A stretch of 64,000 nt of DNA from Bradyrhizobium sp. MOS002 (GTDB lineage: Bacteria > Pseudomonadota > Alphaproteobacteria > Rhizobiales > Xanthobacteraceae): positions 806,001 through 870,000 of the forward strand of contig NZ_PYFX01000002.1 in the NCBI RefSeq assembly GCF_003020115.1, given 5' to 3'. The notes under the pieces are model-generated. The model did not search any database, had not been told where the DNA came from, and saw only the letters and a list, made by a program, of their open reading frames with translations. Positions 8,277 through 16,396 of this stretch are shown here, piece by piece (the first letter of the stretch is position 1; each line of letters begins with the position of its first letter). The position numbers and the translations under genes were made by a program.

Positions 8277-9223
8277 TGTCCAACGCGATCCTGATGGCGC
8301 TGGTGCCGGTCTTCTTCGTTCTCTTGCTGGGATACGCCGCCGGAAAATTTCATATCGTCGACAATCTTCACGTCGACGCTCTCAACGCACTCGTGATGGA
8401 TTTTGCGCTGCCGGCCTCTCTGTTCGCGGCGACAGCGTCGGCGTCGCGCCGCGAGATGATCGAGCAGGTTCCGCTCTTCCTGGTGCTCGGCGTGACGATG
8501 CTGCTGCTCTATCTGGCCTGGTATTTTACCGCTCGCGGGGTCTCCAAGGTCTCCCGGTCGGAAGCATCGTTACAGGCGTTGACGATTGGCTTTCCGAATC
8601 TCGCCGGCGTTGGCCTTCCGATCATGACTTCAGTCGTGGGGTCGGCCGGCACTGTTCCGGTTGCCGTCGCATTGGCGGCGGGGTCGATCCTCATCAGTCC
8701 GCTGACCCTGATCATGGCGGAAATGGGCGCCGCAAAGGCTCGCGGCGAGCAAATGGCGGGGCGGCAGGTCTTGACCGCAATTCGGCGTGCGATCACCAAG
8801 CCGGTGGTGCTCGCGCCCGCGCTTGGCATCCTGTTCTCGTTGTCGGATGTGAGCCTCGACGCGCTGGCCCATGCGAGCCTCGCGCTGATCGGAAGTTCGG
8901 CTGCCGGCGTCGCCCTGTTTCTCACCGGAGCCATTCTGTCGGCGCAGTCGTTTCGGCTGGACTGGAAGATCGTCGCTGCAACGGTGGCCTCGGACATCGT
9001 GCGCCCGCTGCTGGCAGTTGCGCTCATTTATCTCATTCCGATTACGCAGGATGCGGCGAAAACGGCTATTCTGCTCGCCGCGACGCCCTCGGGCTTCTTC
9101 GGAATCCTGTTCGCCGTCAACTACCGGCTGGATTCCGCAAGGGCGGGGTCGATGGTCATCGCCAGCACCGGATTCAGCGTCGTGACCCTGGCCATCGCGA
9201 TCGCGCTGCTCTTTCCCCACTAG
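8273..9223 (+). CDS. mdcF: malonate transporter, auxin efflux carrier family
   Basis: This is an integral membrane protein of 316 residues with about ten hydrophobic segments in two halves, the layout of the AEC family (PF03547) to which MdcF of Klebsiella belongs. It opens with a membrane helix (LMALVPVFFVLLLGYAAGKF) and has the conserved NALVMDFALPASLF segment in the second. Malonate uptake is inferred from its position between mdcB and mdcH, since the family also transports other carboxylates. It starts with tandem ATG codons inside the mdcB stop. Confidence 0.88.
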   Translation: MMSNAILMALVPVFFVLLLGYAAGKFHIVDNLHVDALNALVMDFALPASLFAATASASRREMIEQVPLFLVLGVTMLLLYLAWYFTARGVSKVSRSEASLQALTIGFPNLAGVGLPIMTSVVGSAGTVPVAVALAAGSILISPLTLIMAEMGAAKARGEQMAGRQVLTAIRRAITKPVVLAPALGILFSLSDVSLDALAHASLALIGSSAAGVALFLTGAILSAQSFRLDWKIVAATVASDIVRPLLAVALIYLIPITQDAAKTAILLAATPSGFFGILFAVNYRLDSARAGSMVIASTGFSVVTLAIAIALLFPH

Positions 9224-9232
9224 GCCGCGACC

Positions 9233-10171
9233 ATGACGCTTGCGATCCTCTGCTCGGGACAAGGCGGCCAGCACCGGGACATGTTCGCTCTCACGAGCGA
9301 TGCGCCGGAAGCCGCGCAGTTGTTTACGCATGCGACGGCATTACTCGGTGGCAGGGATCCGCGCGAATTCGTCCGCGGCGAGGCCGATGGGGTCCTGCAC
9401 CACAACCGTGCCGGCCAGATTCTCTGCACCTTGCAGCCGCTCGCTGCGGCGTGTGCGCTCGCAGATGTCATTCCACGTGGCGTCATCGTTGCCGGCTATA
9501 GTGTCGGCGAAGTCGCGGCCTGGGGTGTCGGCGGCTTGTTCGATGCGACCGCCACGCTCGATCTCGTGGCGCGCCGCGCAGAGGCCATGGATGCGGCCAC
9601 GCACGCCGGCGATGGACTGATCTTCGTCCGTGGTCTTTCGCGAGACGAGATCGGTCGCCTTTGCGAACGTCACGGCGCGGCGATCGCCATCGTCAATCCC
9701 GGCGATGCCTTTGTCATCGGCGGCGGCCGGGAGGCGCTAAGCGGGATTGCCGCAGACGCGCGGGCGACGCACGGCGCAAGGATCGTCGCGTTGCCGGTTG
9801 AGGTGGCCTCCCACACCAAACGGCTCGCCGCGGCGTCCGCCGTATTTCGTGAAACTCTACGTCTGGTACCGATGGTGTTCCCGCCGCGGAGCGCTGCGCG
9901 CATTCTGAGCGGAATAGATGGCACTCCGGTCGTCTCGGCCGACAGCGGTCTCGACAAGCTTGCGGCGCAGATCTCGCAAACCGTGCAATGGGCAGATTGC
10001 CTGCAAGCCTGTGTCGAAGCGGGCGCGACGGCGTTTCTCGAGCTGGGGCCGGGACATGCGCTGAGCGGCATGGCCGCTGAAATCGGGGCCGGACTTCCGG
10101 CTCGCTCGCTGGACGATTTCAGAAGCCTTCAGGGCGTCCGCGCCTGGGTTGCGCGTCACCTGAGCGCCTAA
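9233..10171 (+). CDS. mdcH: malonyl-CoA:ACP transacylase of malonate decarboxylase
   Basis: MdcH loads the first malonyl group onto MdcC from malonyl-CoA, priming the catalytic cycle. The product is 312 residues with the FabD-like fold. The N-terminal LCSGQGGQ loop, the nucleophile motif GYSVGE (Ser at about 90) and VASHTKRL, which holds the catalytic His, are all visible. It is the last gene of the operon, 9 bases after mdcF. A strong hairpin follows at 10220-10248. No MdcR-type LysR or MdcY-type GntR regulator gene is adjacent, unlike several described clusters. Confidence 0.93.
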   Translation: MTLAILCSGQGGQHRDMFALTSDAPEAAQLFTHATALLGGRDPREFVRGEADGVLHHNRAGQILCTLQPLAAACALADVIPRGVIVAGYSVGEVAAWGVGGLFDATATLDLVARRAEAMDAATHAGDGLIFVRGLSRDEIGRLCERHGAAIAIVNPGDAFVIGGGREALSGIAADARATHGARIVALPVEVASHTKRLAAASAVFRETLRLVPMVFPPRSAARILSGIDGTPVVSADSGLDKLAAQISQTVQWADCLQACVEAGATAFLELGPGHALSGMAAEIGAGLPARSLDDFRSLQGVRAWVARHLSA

Positions 10172-10219
10172 GCGCGACAAATTCCGAAGAGACAATCGCG
10201 CTGCGCGGTTGAAAAAAAA

Positions 10220-10248
10220 GGGGCCGTCCTTTGTGGGAGGACGGCCCC
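10220..10248 (-). terminator. intrinsic terminator of the minus-strand operon
   Basis: GGGGCCGTCCT (10220-10230) and AGGACGGCCCC (10238-10248) form a perfect 11-bp stem with a 7-base loop. Read on the minus strand the hairpin is followed by eight U residues (A-run 10212-10219), a textbook rho-independent terminator for the araC-type gene ending at 10384. On the plus strand only a short A-run follows, so it is a weaker barrier for the mdc transcript, but it sits where both convergent transcripts end. Confidence 0.9.
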
Positions 10249-10383
10249 AAAATGCTCGTATGCCCAGGGAGGAGAGAGGCTCGAGCGGTGACTTGGGGGT
10301 CTCAGTCACCTAACATGCGCAGCATCGCCGATTGCCCGGCCAAAGTATTTCACGAACCCCGGCTGTTTCTCATTTCGCATGAT

Positions 10384-11400
10384 TCACGTGAAGTCCGCGG
10401 GCAGCACGTGGGACACGGCCAAGCGTGTCGCAGCCGGATCGCCGCCGGAGAGTCGGGACGAAGCCGACGCGTTCCGGCTGGCGCATCGCCAGCGCGCGGG
10501 GCTTTCACCTGTGATCCGCTTGAAGACGGTCGAGAAATGCGCCTGCGTGCAGAAGCCGACGGTCAGCGCCACCTCGGCGAGGACCGTCTCGGAATTCGAT
10601 AGCAGCGATTTCGCACGCTCGATGCGCTGATGCAGCAGGTATTCCCGCGGTCGGTATCCCGTCGCGGCACGAAACTGGGCCGCGAAGTGCATCCGGGACA
10701 GTCCCGCCACCTTGGCAAGCTCGGACAGGGTGATGCCATGGTCGAAGTTTGTCCCGACATACTCCTCGACGCGCCGCAGCCGCCATTTCGGCAACGCATT
10801 GACTTTCACTTGAGGAAGCTCGCGCCGGGCAATGTGCATTGCCAGCGTCCGGCCGATGCAGCGTGCGAATTCCCGGTCGGCCGAATGGCCGCGTTCGGTC
10901 AGTGCTTTCGCAAGCTGCTCGGCAAACGGGTCGCGGAGCAGGACGAGGTCGTTGAGGCCTTCCGGCGCCGCGGGGCCTGCTCCGGGCCGAAGAGGCGAAA
11001 AATAGCCGGCGGCGGAGACGTGGAAGTGCAGGAAATCGCACGGCGCGTAGAACTGCGCACCGAGCCGCTGCGACGGTGCCCCGATATACAACGTCCCCGC
11101 CGGCATGACGCCGTCGAAGATGGTGTGACGGCCTCTGGTCAGTTTGACGCGTGTTGCTTTCAAGGCGATCGCCAGGAAGTATCGGTCGCAAGGCGTCCGG
11201 GCTTCTTCGTGCCTTATGCCTGTTTGTGCAGACGTCCAGCGCGAGATCGTGATGTCCTCGGACGCGGTGCCGGCATGTTGGCCGGGCTGGCGCCACCTTC
11301 GTTCGAGGAGAAATGCGCGAGATTCTTGCGGGGAGGCCGGTTCGAGGCGGCTGGGCTGATACGTCACCCGGGCGCCGGCCGCTTGCATATCAGTAAGCAT
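10384..11400 (-). CDS. AraC-family transcriptional regulator
   Basis: The product is 338 residues. The N-terminal part (about 1-220) is a sensor region of AraC type. The C-terminal 100 residues hold the two helix-turn-helix units: ITLSELAKVAGLSRMHFAAQFRAATGYRPREYL, then VLAEVALTVGFCTQAHFSTVFKRITGESP. The last 25 residues are a Ser/Ala-rich tail beyond the usual family end. Its C-terminal domain strongly resembles that of the second AraC protein in this window (18761-19612), so the two may be paralogues. It is the last gene of a minus-strand run with the efflux pump, whose expression it may control. A 14-bp perfect inverted repeat lies just before its start. Confidence 0.9.
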   Translation of the reverse strand: MLTDMQAAGARVTYQPSRLEPASPQESRAFLLERRWRQPGQHAGTASEDITISRWTSAQTGIRHEEARTPCDRYFLAIALKATRVKLTRGRHTIFDGVMPAGTLYIGAPSQRLGAQFYAPCDFLHFHVSAAGYFSPLRPGAGPAAPEGLNDLVLLRDPFAEQLAKALTERGHSADREFARCIGRTLAMHIARRELPQVKVNALPKWRLRRVEEYVGTNFDHGITLSELAKVAGLSRMHFAAQFRAATGYRPREYLLHQRIERAKSLLSNSETVLAEVALTVGFCTQAHFSTVFKRITGESPARWRCASRNASASSRLSGGDPAATRLAVSHVLPADFT

Positions 11401-11421
11401 CGTTCGTCCCCGTGTCGTTGG

Positions 11422-11452
11422 ATTCTGCTGCCGTCGGGGACGGCAGCAGAAT
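11422..11452 (-). repeat. 14-bp perfect inverted repeat upstream of the AraC gene
   Basis: ATTCTGCTGCCGTC (11422-11435) is the exact reverse complement of 11439-11452, with a GGG spacer. It starts 22 bases before the ATG of the AraC gene, inside the likely leader RNA, and would form a very stable hairpin. No U-run follows. It could be an autoregulatory operator, an attenuator, or a barrier between the hlyD-like gene and the AraC gene. Confidence 0.7.
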
Positions 11453-11571
11453 GCAATTGGTCCAGGTTCGAACGATAGGTGCGACCGCGTCGGAAGGCTC
11501 GTTAAGGAAGCTGAAGCGGTATTAGATTTTGCAAATGCGGCCGGATGCGACCGCGTGTCGCGAAAAGTTCA

Positions 11572-11592
11572 ATTTGATCAAAGGGATCAAAT
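11572..11592. promoter_or_regulatory. palindrome ATTTGATC-N5-GATCAAAT
   Basis: Perfect 8-bp arms (11572-11579 and 11585-11592) with a five-base spacer lie between the end of the efflux adaptor gene and the AraC gene. The dimension fits a dimeric regulator site, and the location is upstream of the AraC gene. No regulator can be assigned. Confidence 0.45.
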
Positions 11593-11661
11593 GCAGGTGA
11601 GGAGAGAACCCACCGGACGAGAGGTGCATGCGTCCCGTCCGGCCGGGCGTCTTCGTCTGAT

Positions 11662-12954
11662 TCAGGGCAGGCGTGGCGAGGCGTCGAGGCCGGGTGTGAG
11701 GCCGGGCGCGATCGTCTCTGCCGGGGGGACCGCGGGTTCGCGCGAATACGGAACGGCTTCCACCGCGGGGCGCTGTTGGGATGTGGCCTGAAGGCAGTTC
11801 GCGCGAGGCGGACGTCCCGCGCCGAACAGATCGGCGACGGGATCCACGAAGTTCGTGCGGAATTGCTCAAGCCGGCTTTGGGTTTCGCCTGAGGGCTGCC
11901 GGATCGTCACCGTTGCCGTCATGCCGGAGACCAGCGGCACCCCCGGAGGCACCGCGTCGATGGCGACGCGAACCGGTACGCGCTGCGCAAGCCGAACCCA
12001 GGTGTAGATAGGATCGACGTTGGGCAAGCCTTGGGTGCCGGATGCGGCGTTCGACACGCTGACGCCGCGGGTCACGGTTTTTACATGTCCCTGAAGCGGC
12101 TTCGAGTAGCCGACCAGCTGTGCCTCCGCGCGATCGCCCACGCACACGCCGGCCATCTTGGTCTCTTCGAAGTAGCCGTCGATCCAGAAGCTGTTGGCAT
12201 CGATGATGGAGACGTTGCTGGTGCCGGTGGCAGCATAATCGCCGACGCGCAGCAGGAGGTTGGTGACGTAGCCGTCGACCGGACTCGTTACGTTGGTTCG
12301 CTTCAGGTTTAATTCCGCCTGAGCAAGCTGATGCGCCGCCGCCTCATACGCGGCCTTTGCTTGCAAGGCATTGCCGGCGAAGATCTGCTGTTCCTCCGGC
12401 GTCGTTGCGAGGTTGGACAAGCGCTGGCGCCGGTTGAACTGGGCCTGCTTCACTTCGAGATCCGCCGCGCGCTGGTCGAGGACGGCCTTGCCGACATGGG
12501 CGGCCACCTCGAAGTCGAAGGGGTCGATGACGTAGAGCACATCGCCTCTATGGACGAATTGATTGTCGGTCACCCGCAGTTCTACGATCTCGCCCGAAAC
12601 TTGCGGCGCGACGTTGGCGACCTGGACGCGCACGCTGCCGTTCCGCGTCCAGGGCGCGGTGACGTAATGCTGCCAGGTCGCGAGCGATATCAAGACGGCG
12701 ACCAGTGCGATGCCGAGGGTGGCAAGATGTTTGCCGGCGCCGTGGATGAAGCGGCGGGCCCCCTCGCGCAGCACCTTCGCGGATGGAGCCGCCTGTTCCG
12801 GAGGTCTGACGCCGTCTGCGACGTGATCGCTGATGTCGCGCGCAACGGTCTCCGGCATGTTCGAACCGTCCAAGGTGTCTACGGCATCCACCGGTACTGT
12901 GGCCGGTGGTTCGCCGTGAAGCGGGGCGGCGCTGCGGGGCAGGGTGGCTTCCAT
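11662..12954 (-). CDS. HlyD-family periplasmic adaptor of an efflux pump
   Basis: The product is about 430 residues from the ATG at 12954 (MEATLPRSAAP). The reading frame continues upstream into the DUF1656 gene, but that part is a shadow. After a cytoplasmic N-terminus of about 80 residues comes one membrane helix (LGIALVAVLISLATW), then a biotinyl-lipoyl barrel half (VAPQVSGEIVELRVTDNQFV), an alpha hairpin and the second barrel half (TSPVDGYVTNLLLRVGDYA). This is the EmrA/AaeA adaptor layout. The C-terminal 60 residues are Pro-rich. With the FUSC and DUF1656 proteins encoded just upstream it should form an efflux system for aromatic acids or similar compounds. Confidence 0.9.
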   Translation of the reverse strand: MEATLPRSAAPLHGEPPATVPVDAVDTLDGSNMPETVARDISDHVADGVRPPEQAAPSAKVLREGARRFIHGAGKHLATLGIALVAVLISLATWQHYVTAPWTRNGSVRVQVANVAPQVSGEIVELRVTDNQFVHRGDVLYVIDPFDFEVAAHVGKAVLDQRAADLEVKQAQFNRRQRLSNLATTPEEQQIFAGNALQAKAAYEAAAHQLAQAELNLKRTNVTSPVDGYVTNLLLRVGDYAATGTSNVSIIDANSFWIDGYFEETKMAGVCVGDRAEAQLVGYSKPLQGHVKTVTRGVSVSNAASGTQGLPNVDPIYTWVRLAQRVPVRVAIDAVPPGVPLVSGMTATVTIRQPSGETQSRLEQFRTNFVDPVADLFGAGRPPRANCLQATSQQRPAVEAVPYSREPAVPPAETIAPGLTPGLDASPRLP

Positions 12955-12965
12955 GACTTTTCTCC

Positions 12966-13169
12966 CTAGAAGAATAGTGCGAGCATGCCGAACATCGCCA
13001 CGTAGAGGCTGAGTTCGGCCAGCGACGGGTTGCTGAAGAATCTTGCGAACCCGACGAAGCGCAGCAGCGGGCGCAGCATCAGGAACGCGAGCATCGCCGT
13101 TGCCGCATAGGAGACGATGGGAGCAATGAGCACGCCGCCGATGACGAGTTCCCGATAGGTGTTCATCAT
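12966..13169 (-). CDS. DUF1656 small membrane protein (AaeX-like)
   Basis: The product is 67 residues with two hydrophobic helices (GVLIAPIVSYAATAMLAFLML and a C-terminal one). DUF1656 proteins such as AaeX are encoded between the FUSC-type and HlyD-type parts of efflux systems, exactly as here. It starts with tandem ATG codons that overlap the FUSC stop (ATGA) and ends 11 bases before the adaptor gene. Its role in the pump is not established. Confidence 0.85.
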   Translation of the reverse strand: MMNTYRELVIGGVLIAPIVSYAATAMLAFLMLRPLLRFVGFARFFSNPSLAELSLYVAMFGMLALFF

Positions 13170-15070
13170 GATCGTTTCTCTCGGCTGGAGCCGGTCGGAG
13201 ATTGTGACGGCGTGAACGCCGCACTTGCCGCAATCAGCGCGGCTATGGCTGCACTGGTGGACAGGTTGCTTCGCGCTCCCGCCTCGTGCAGCGCCCCGGC
13301 CGAAGCGAGGATCGCGCCGCCGTCCCGCCGGGCGAGAGCCTCTCGCGCGGCCTGCGCCGCTCCCGCGAGCGGGCCCTGTCCGATCCGGTCCAGTTCGGCA
13401 CAGCAGCGCCGCAGGGCGTCGGCCTGGTCGAAAAGGTGCATGGCAGTGCCGGCGATCTGATCGTTGATCGCGGAGGGGCCGTTTGCGGTCACCATCTGTT
13501 CGATCCGGGCCGCGTCGCGAAAGGTGGCTTCCTCCGGCGCGAGGTGCCGGGCTCGCCCGCAATCCTGGCCGCTCAGTTCGCGCCGGACCTCTCCCAGCAG
13601 CAATCGAACTCGCCGGTCGCCCGACAACGGAGGCAGCAGCACCTGCGCCGCGAAGACGAGCGCGGATGCCAGGCAGACAAACAGGCTCGTCACGACAAAT
13701 ACCCGGGGGTCGTAGCTCTGCGGATTGGCCGGCGCGAGCACGGCGAGCGTGAACACCAGGACCAGGCGGCCAAGGGAAGACGGCAGCGGGCTCGGCAGCG
13801 TGATCAGCAGCGCGAGGCCGATGACGACAGGCGCGAGACCGATCGCCAGCAACTGAAACTCGGACACACCGTCGAAGACGAGGTATTTCAGGGTGCCGGC
13901 CAGCACGCAGGCGATGGGCGTCGCCATCACCGCCACCATCATAAAGTTGCGTGGCGAGGGCGACGTCGAGCCGAGGCCGATGATCACGGCGACAAGTGAG
14001 AGGCAGAGTTCTGTTGTCGGCCAGCCCGCAAGCACGAAGAAGATTGCGATCAGCGTGAACGAGATCGCGGCCCGTGCGCCGGTTTCGACCGCGATGCGGC
14101 GCGAACGATAGAGCGGCGCGCGCCATGCACGATAGGGGCGCGTCCCTGCACGCAGCGCATCGAGGCTGCTGCGCACCTGCGCGTTCTTGCGGCTGATTTC
14201 GGTCCGCAGCCAGGATCGGGAAATCGCCATCAGCCCGACCGCATCCTGGTCCGGATCGTCCGCATTCTGCGCCGGAGCGGACGTGGCGGAGAGCGCTGCC
14301 AGCATGCGGCCGAGAGAGAACGCGCTGACGAGGTCGACCAGCGCGGAACGCGCGGCCGCGGCTCTTGTCGTGCCAACGCTCGATTCCGCCGCTAGGCTCG
14401 CGATGTCCGGGCGCAGCGCTGCGATGTCATGCAGCATGCTCGCCGAACCGTGCGCGGATGGAGCTCGGCCGCGCTCGGCATCTCGCGCGAGATCTATGAC
14501 CCGGCTAGCCAGCGCCTCGATGCGTCTTGCCAGGGCCGGGTGATAGTTCGGCGCGGCCAGAACTTCATTCACGAGCGCCACCGCGAGGACCCCGATGCTG
14601 ATGGCCGCGCCCCGCGCGACACCGGTCGGGAATACGTTCAGCGGACTGTCGATCTGCTGAATGGCAATCAGCGCGACCGTGGTGCAGCAGAGAGACGCTG
14701 CATAAGCGCGATTGCCGTCGAGCATCCCGACGGCGCAAACGCAAAGGCCGACCCAAATGCCGAGCACCGCGAGCAGGAGGCCGTCGGTTTGAGAAAACAC
14801 GCCGGCGATCGCGATCGATGCCGCCACGCCGATGGCGGTAGCGAGCAGCCGGTAGCCGGCCTTCTCCATGCCTTGACCGCGCGTGGGCAGTGCCAGGATC
14901 GCCACGGTGAGGGCCGACGACGAGGGCGATTCGAGCTCGAGCCAGAAGCTCACATAGAGCGCGAGAAGCATCGCGAGCCACACCCGCAGCGCAAAAGCCC
15001 AGGAGCTCGCCGGAAAGCCGGCGAAGACCAACGGGCGCGCCTCGGCGGTAGCATGGGCATTGATTTGCAT
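13166..15070 (-). CDS. FUSC-family efflux transporter (AaeB-like)
   Basis: This is a membrane protein of 634 residues built from two similar halves, each a bundle of short hydrophobic helices followed by a long soluble helical section, as in AaeB and other fusaric acid resistance proteins (PF04632). The first membrane block covers about residues 20-175 and the second about 340-490. These proteins export hydroxylated aromatic acids or related toxic acids through the HlyD-like adaptor. The gene leads a tightly packed pump operon (FUSC, DUF1656, HlyD) and lies downstream of the two-component genes on the same strand. The substrate is unknown. Confidence 0.9.
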   Translation of the reverse strand: MQINAHATAEARPLVFAGFPASSWAFALRVWLAMLLALYVSFWLELESPSSSALTVAILALPTRGQGMEKAGYRLLATAIGVAASIAIAGVFSQTDGLLLAVLGIWVGLCVCAVGMLDGNRAYAASLCCTTVALIAIQQIDSPLNVFPTGVARGAAISIGVLAVALVNEVLAAPNYHPALARRIEALASRVIDLARDAERGRAPSAHGSASMLHDIAALRPDIASLAAESSVGTTRAAAARSALVDLVSAFSLGRMLAALSATSAPAQNADDPDQDAVGLMAISRSWLRTEISRKNAQVRSSLDALRAGTRPYRAWRAPLYRSRRIAVETGARAAISFTLIAIFFVLAGWPTTELCLSLVAVIIGLGSTSPSPRNFMMVAVMATPIACVLAGTLKYLVFDGVSEFQLLAIGLAPVVIGLALLITLPSPLPSSLGRLVLVFTLAVLAPANPQSYDPRVFVVTSLFVCLASALVFAAQVLLPPLSGDRRVRLLLGEVRRELSGQDCGRARHLAPEEATFRDAARIEQMVTANGPSAINDQIAGTAMHLFDQADALRRCCAELDRIGQGPLAGAAQAAREALARRDGGAILASAGALHEAGARSNLSTSAAIAALIAASAAFTPSQSPTGSSREKRS

Positions 15071-15242
15071 CGCGCGAGATCCCCATTCCCCTCGGCAGAG
15101 CGGCCAGCCCTGCCAGTGTCGTGATACGCGCGCGAATATGAGGTGCGGGGGCCCGCCGGTATTCCCGGTTCACCAACCTGGTTGCCGGATTGCACGTGGG
15201 GTTGAGGGAAAATGGCTCTCGTCCGCCCGGCCGCGAGCTGGA

Positions 15243-15623
15243 CTATTGCGGCCCGTTGCCTGCCAGCGCGTCTTCGAGGCAGCGGATGATCTCGTCACCG
15301 CTGGAAGGCTTGCCGAGATAGCAATGCGCGCCTGCGGCCATGACGCGCTGACGCACGGTTTCGCTCGGAAACGCCGTCATGAAGATGATTGGAAAATGGC
15401 GGCCGGCGGCAACCAGCTGGGCCTGCAGCTCATCGCCGGTGATGACCGGCATCTGGACGTCGGCGATCATGCATGCCGGATCGTCTCCGGGCGCCTGCCG
15501 CAGGAAGTCCATGCCGGATTCGTAGGCCTGGGCCTCGTAGCCGACCGAACGCACGAGGCTCGCCAGCGATGCGCGAACGCCTTCGTCGTCATCCACGATC
15601 GCAATCACCAAGCTCTTGGCCAT
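15243..15623 (-). CDS. single-domain response regulator (receiver only)
   Basis: I chose the ATG at 15623 (MAKSLVIAIVDDDEG), giving 126 residues. Earlier in-frame ATG codons (15698, 15665) would add residues unlike a receiver domain. The acidic pocket DDD (11-13), the phosphoacceptor Asp55 in IADVQMP and the Lys in LGKP are all present. No output domain follows, so it should act by protein contact or as a phosphate sink. It lies between the FixJ-like regulator and the efflux operon on the same strand and could compete for phosphate from the kinase encoded upstream. Confidence 0.85.
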   Translation of the reverse strand: MAKSLVIAIVDDDEGVRASLASLVRSVGYEAQAYESGMDFLRQAPGDDPACMIADVQMPVITGDELQAQLVAAGRHFPIIFMTAFPSETVRQRVMAAGAHCYLGKPSSGDEIIRCLEDALAGNGPQ

Positions 15624-15724
15624 GGGCGCCCAATCCTGACCGCGGTGTTCCGCAAGGAAGAGCATCTCCCTCGGCGCGGCCGATGACGCTTTATGCACCT
15701 GGGGCAGTCCCGCCGGAATTATAC

Positions 15725-16396
15725 TCAGGTTTGGTCCGTAGTCCTGCGGGTCTGGGAAACCCCGAGCGCCTCGGCCTTGCGAACGAGGTCAGCGAACGAC
15801 CGGACCCCCATCTTGCGCATGACGTTCCCGCGGTGGATCTTGACCGTGATCTCGCTAAGGCCGATCAGGGCGGCGACCTGCTTGTTCATCAGGCCGGCGG
15901 TGACATGGCCCATCACCTCGCGCTCGCGCGCCGTCAGGGTCTCGTACTGGGCGCGGATGTCCTCCTTGGTCGCGGCTTCGGCCCGGTGCTGCGCATCGCG
16001 CTCGAGCGCCGCGGTCACGGCGTCGAGCATGTCCTGGTCGCGAAATGGCTTGGAGAGGAAATCGACGGCGCCGGCCTTCATGGCACGCACCGACATCGGT
16101 ATGTCCCCATGACCCGTCATGAAGATGATCGGATAGCTGATGCCCTGCCGGACGAGCTGGCTCTGCAGATCGAGCCCGCTCACCCCGGGAAGGCGGACGT
16201 CTAGCACGATGCAGCCGGGGCCGTCGGGCAGCGAGCCTCCAAGCAGTTCGGACGGCGAGCCGTACAGGCGCGTATCGAGGCCGACTGATCGGAACAGGCT
16301 GTCGAGCGAGGCGCGGATCCCTGCGTCGTCATCAACGATGATAACGACCGAGTTGAGCGATTGGGTAGGCGGTTGCGCGTGGTCTGGTCGTGTCAT
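15725..16396 (-). CDS. FixJ/NarL-type response regulator
   Basis: The product is 223 residues. The receiver domain (about 16-135) has DDD at 22-24, the phosphoacceptor Asp66 in VLDVRLPG, and a Lys in FLSKPF. A LuxR-type helix-turn-helix follows (about 150-210: LTAREREVMGHVTAGLMNKQVAALIGLSE and IHRGNVMRKM). The architecture is that of FixJ and TodT-type activators. It starts inside the stop of the histidine kinase gene (four-base overlap), so kinase and regulator are a cognate pair. Likely targets are the neighbouring efflux operon or its own promoter. Confidence 0.92.
   Translation of the reverse strand: MTRPDHAQPPTQSLNSVVIIVDDDAGIRASLDSLFRSVGLDTRLYGSPSELLGGSLPDGPGCIVLDVRLPGVSGLDLQSQLVRQGISYPIIFMTGHGDIPMSVRAMKAGAVDFLSKPFRDQDMLDAVTAALERDAQHRAEAATKEDIRAQYETLTAREREVMGHVTAGLMNKQVAALIGLSEITVKIHRGNVMRKMGVRSFADLVRKAEALGVSQTRRTTDQT

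Noticed and set aside
15174..15184. CAACC-T-GGTTG palindrome before the efflux operon
   Set aside because: Five-base arms in GC-rich sequence are expected by chance and nothing else supports it.
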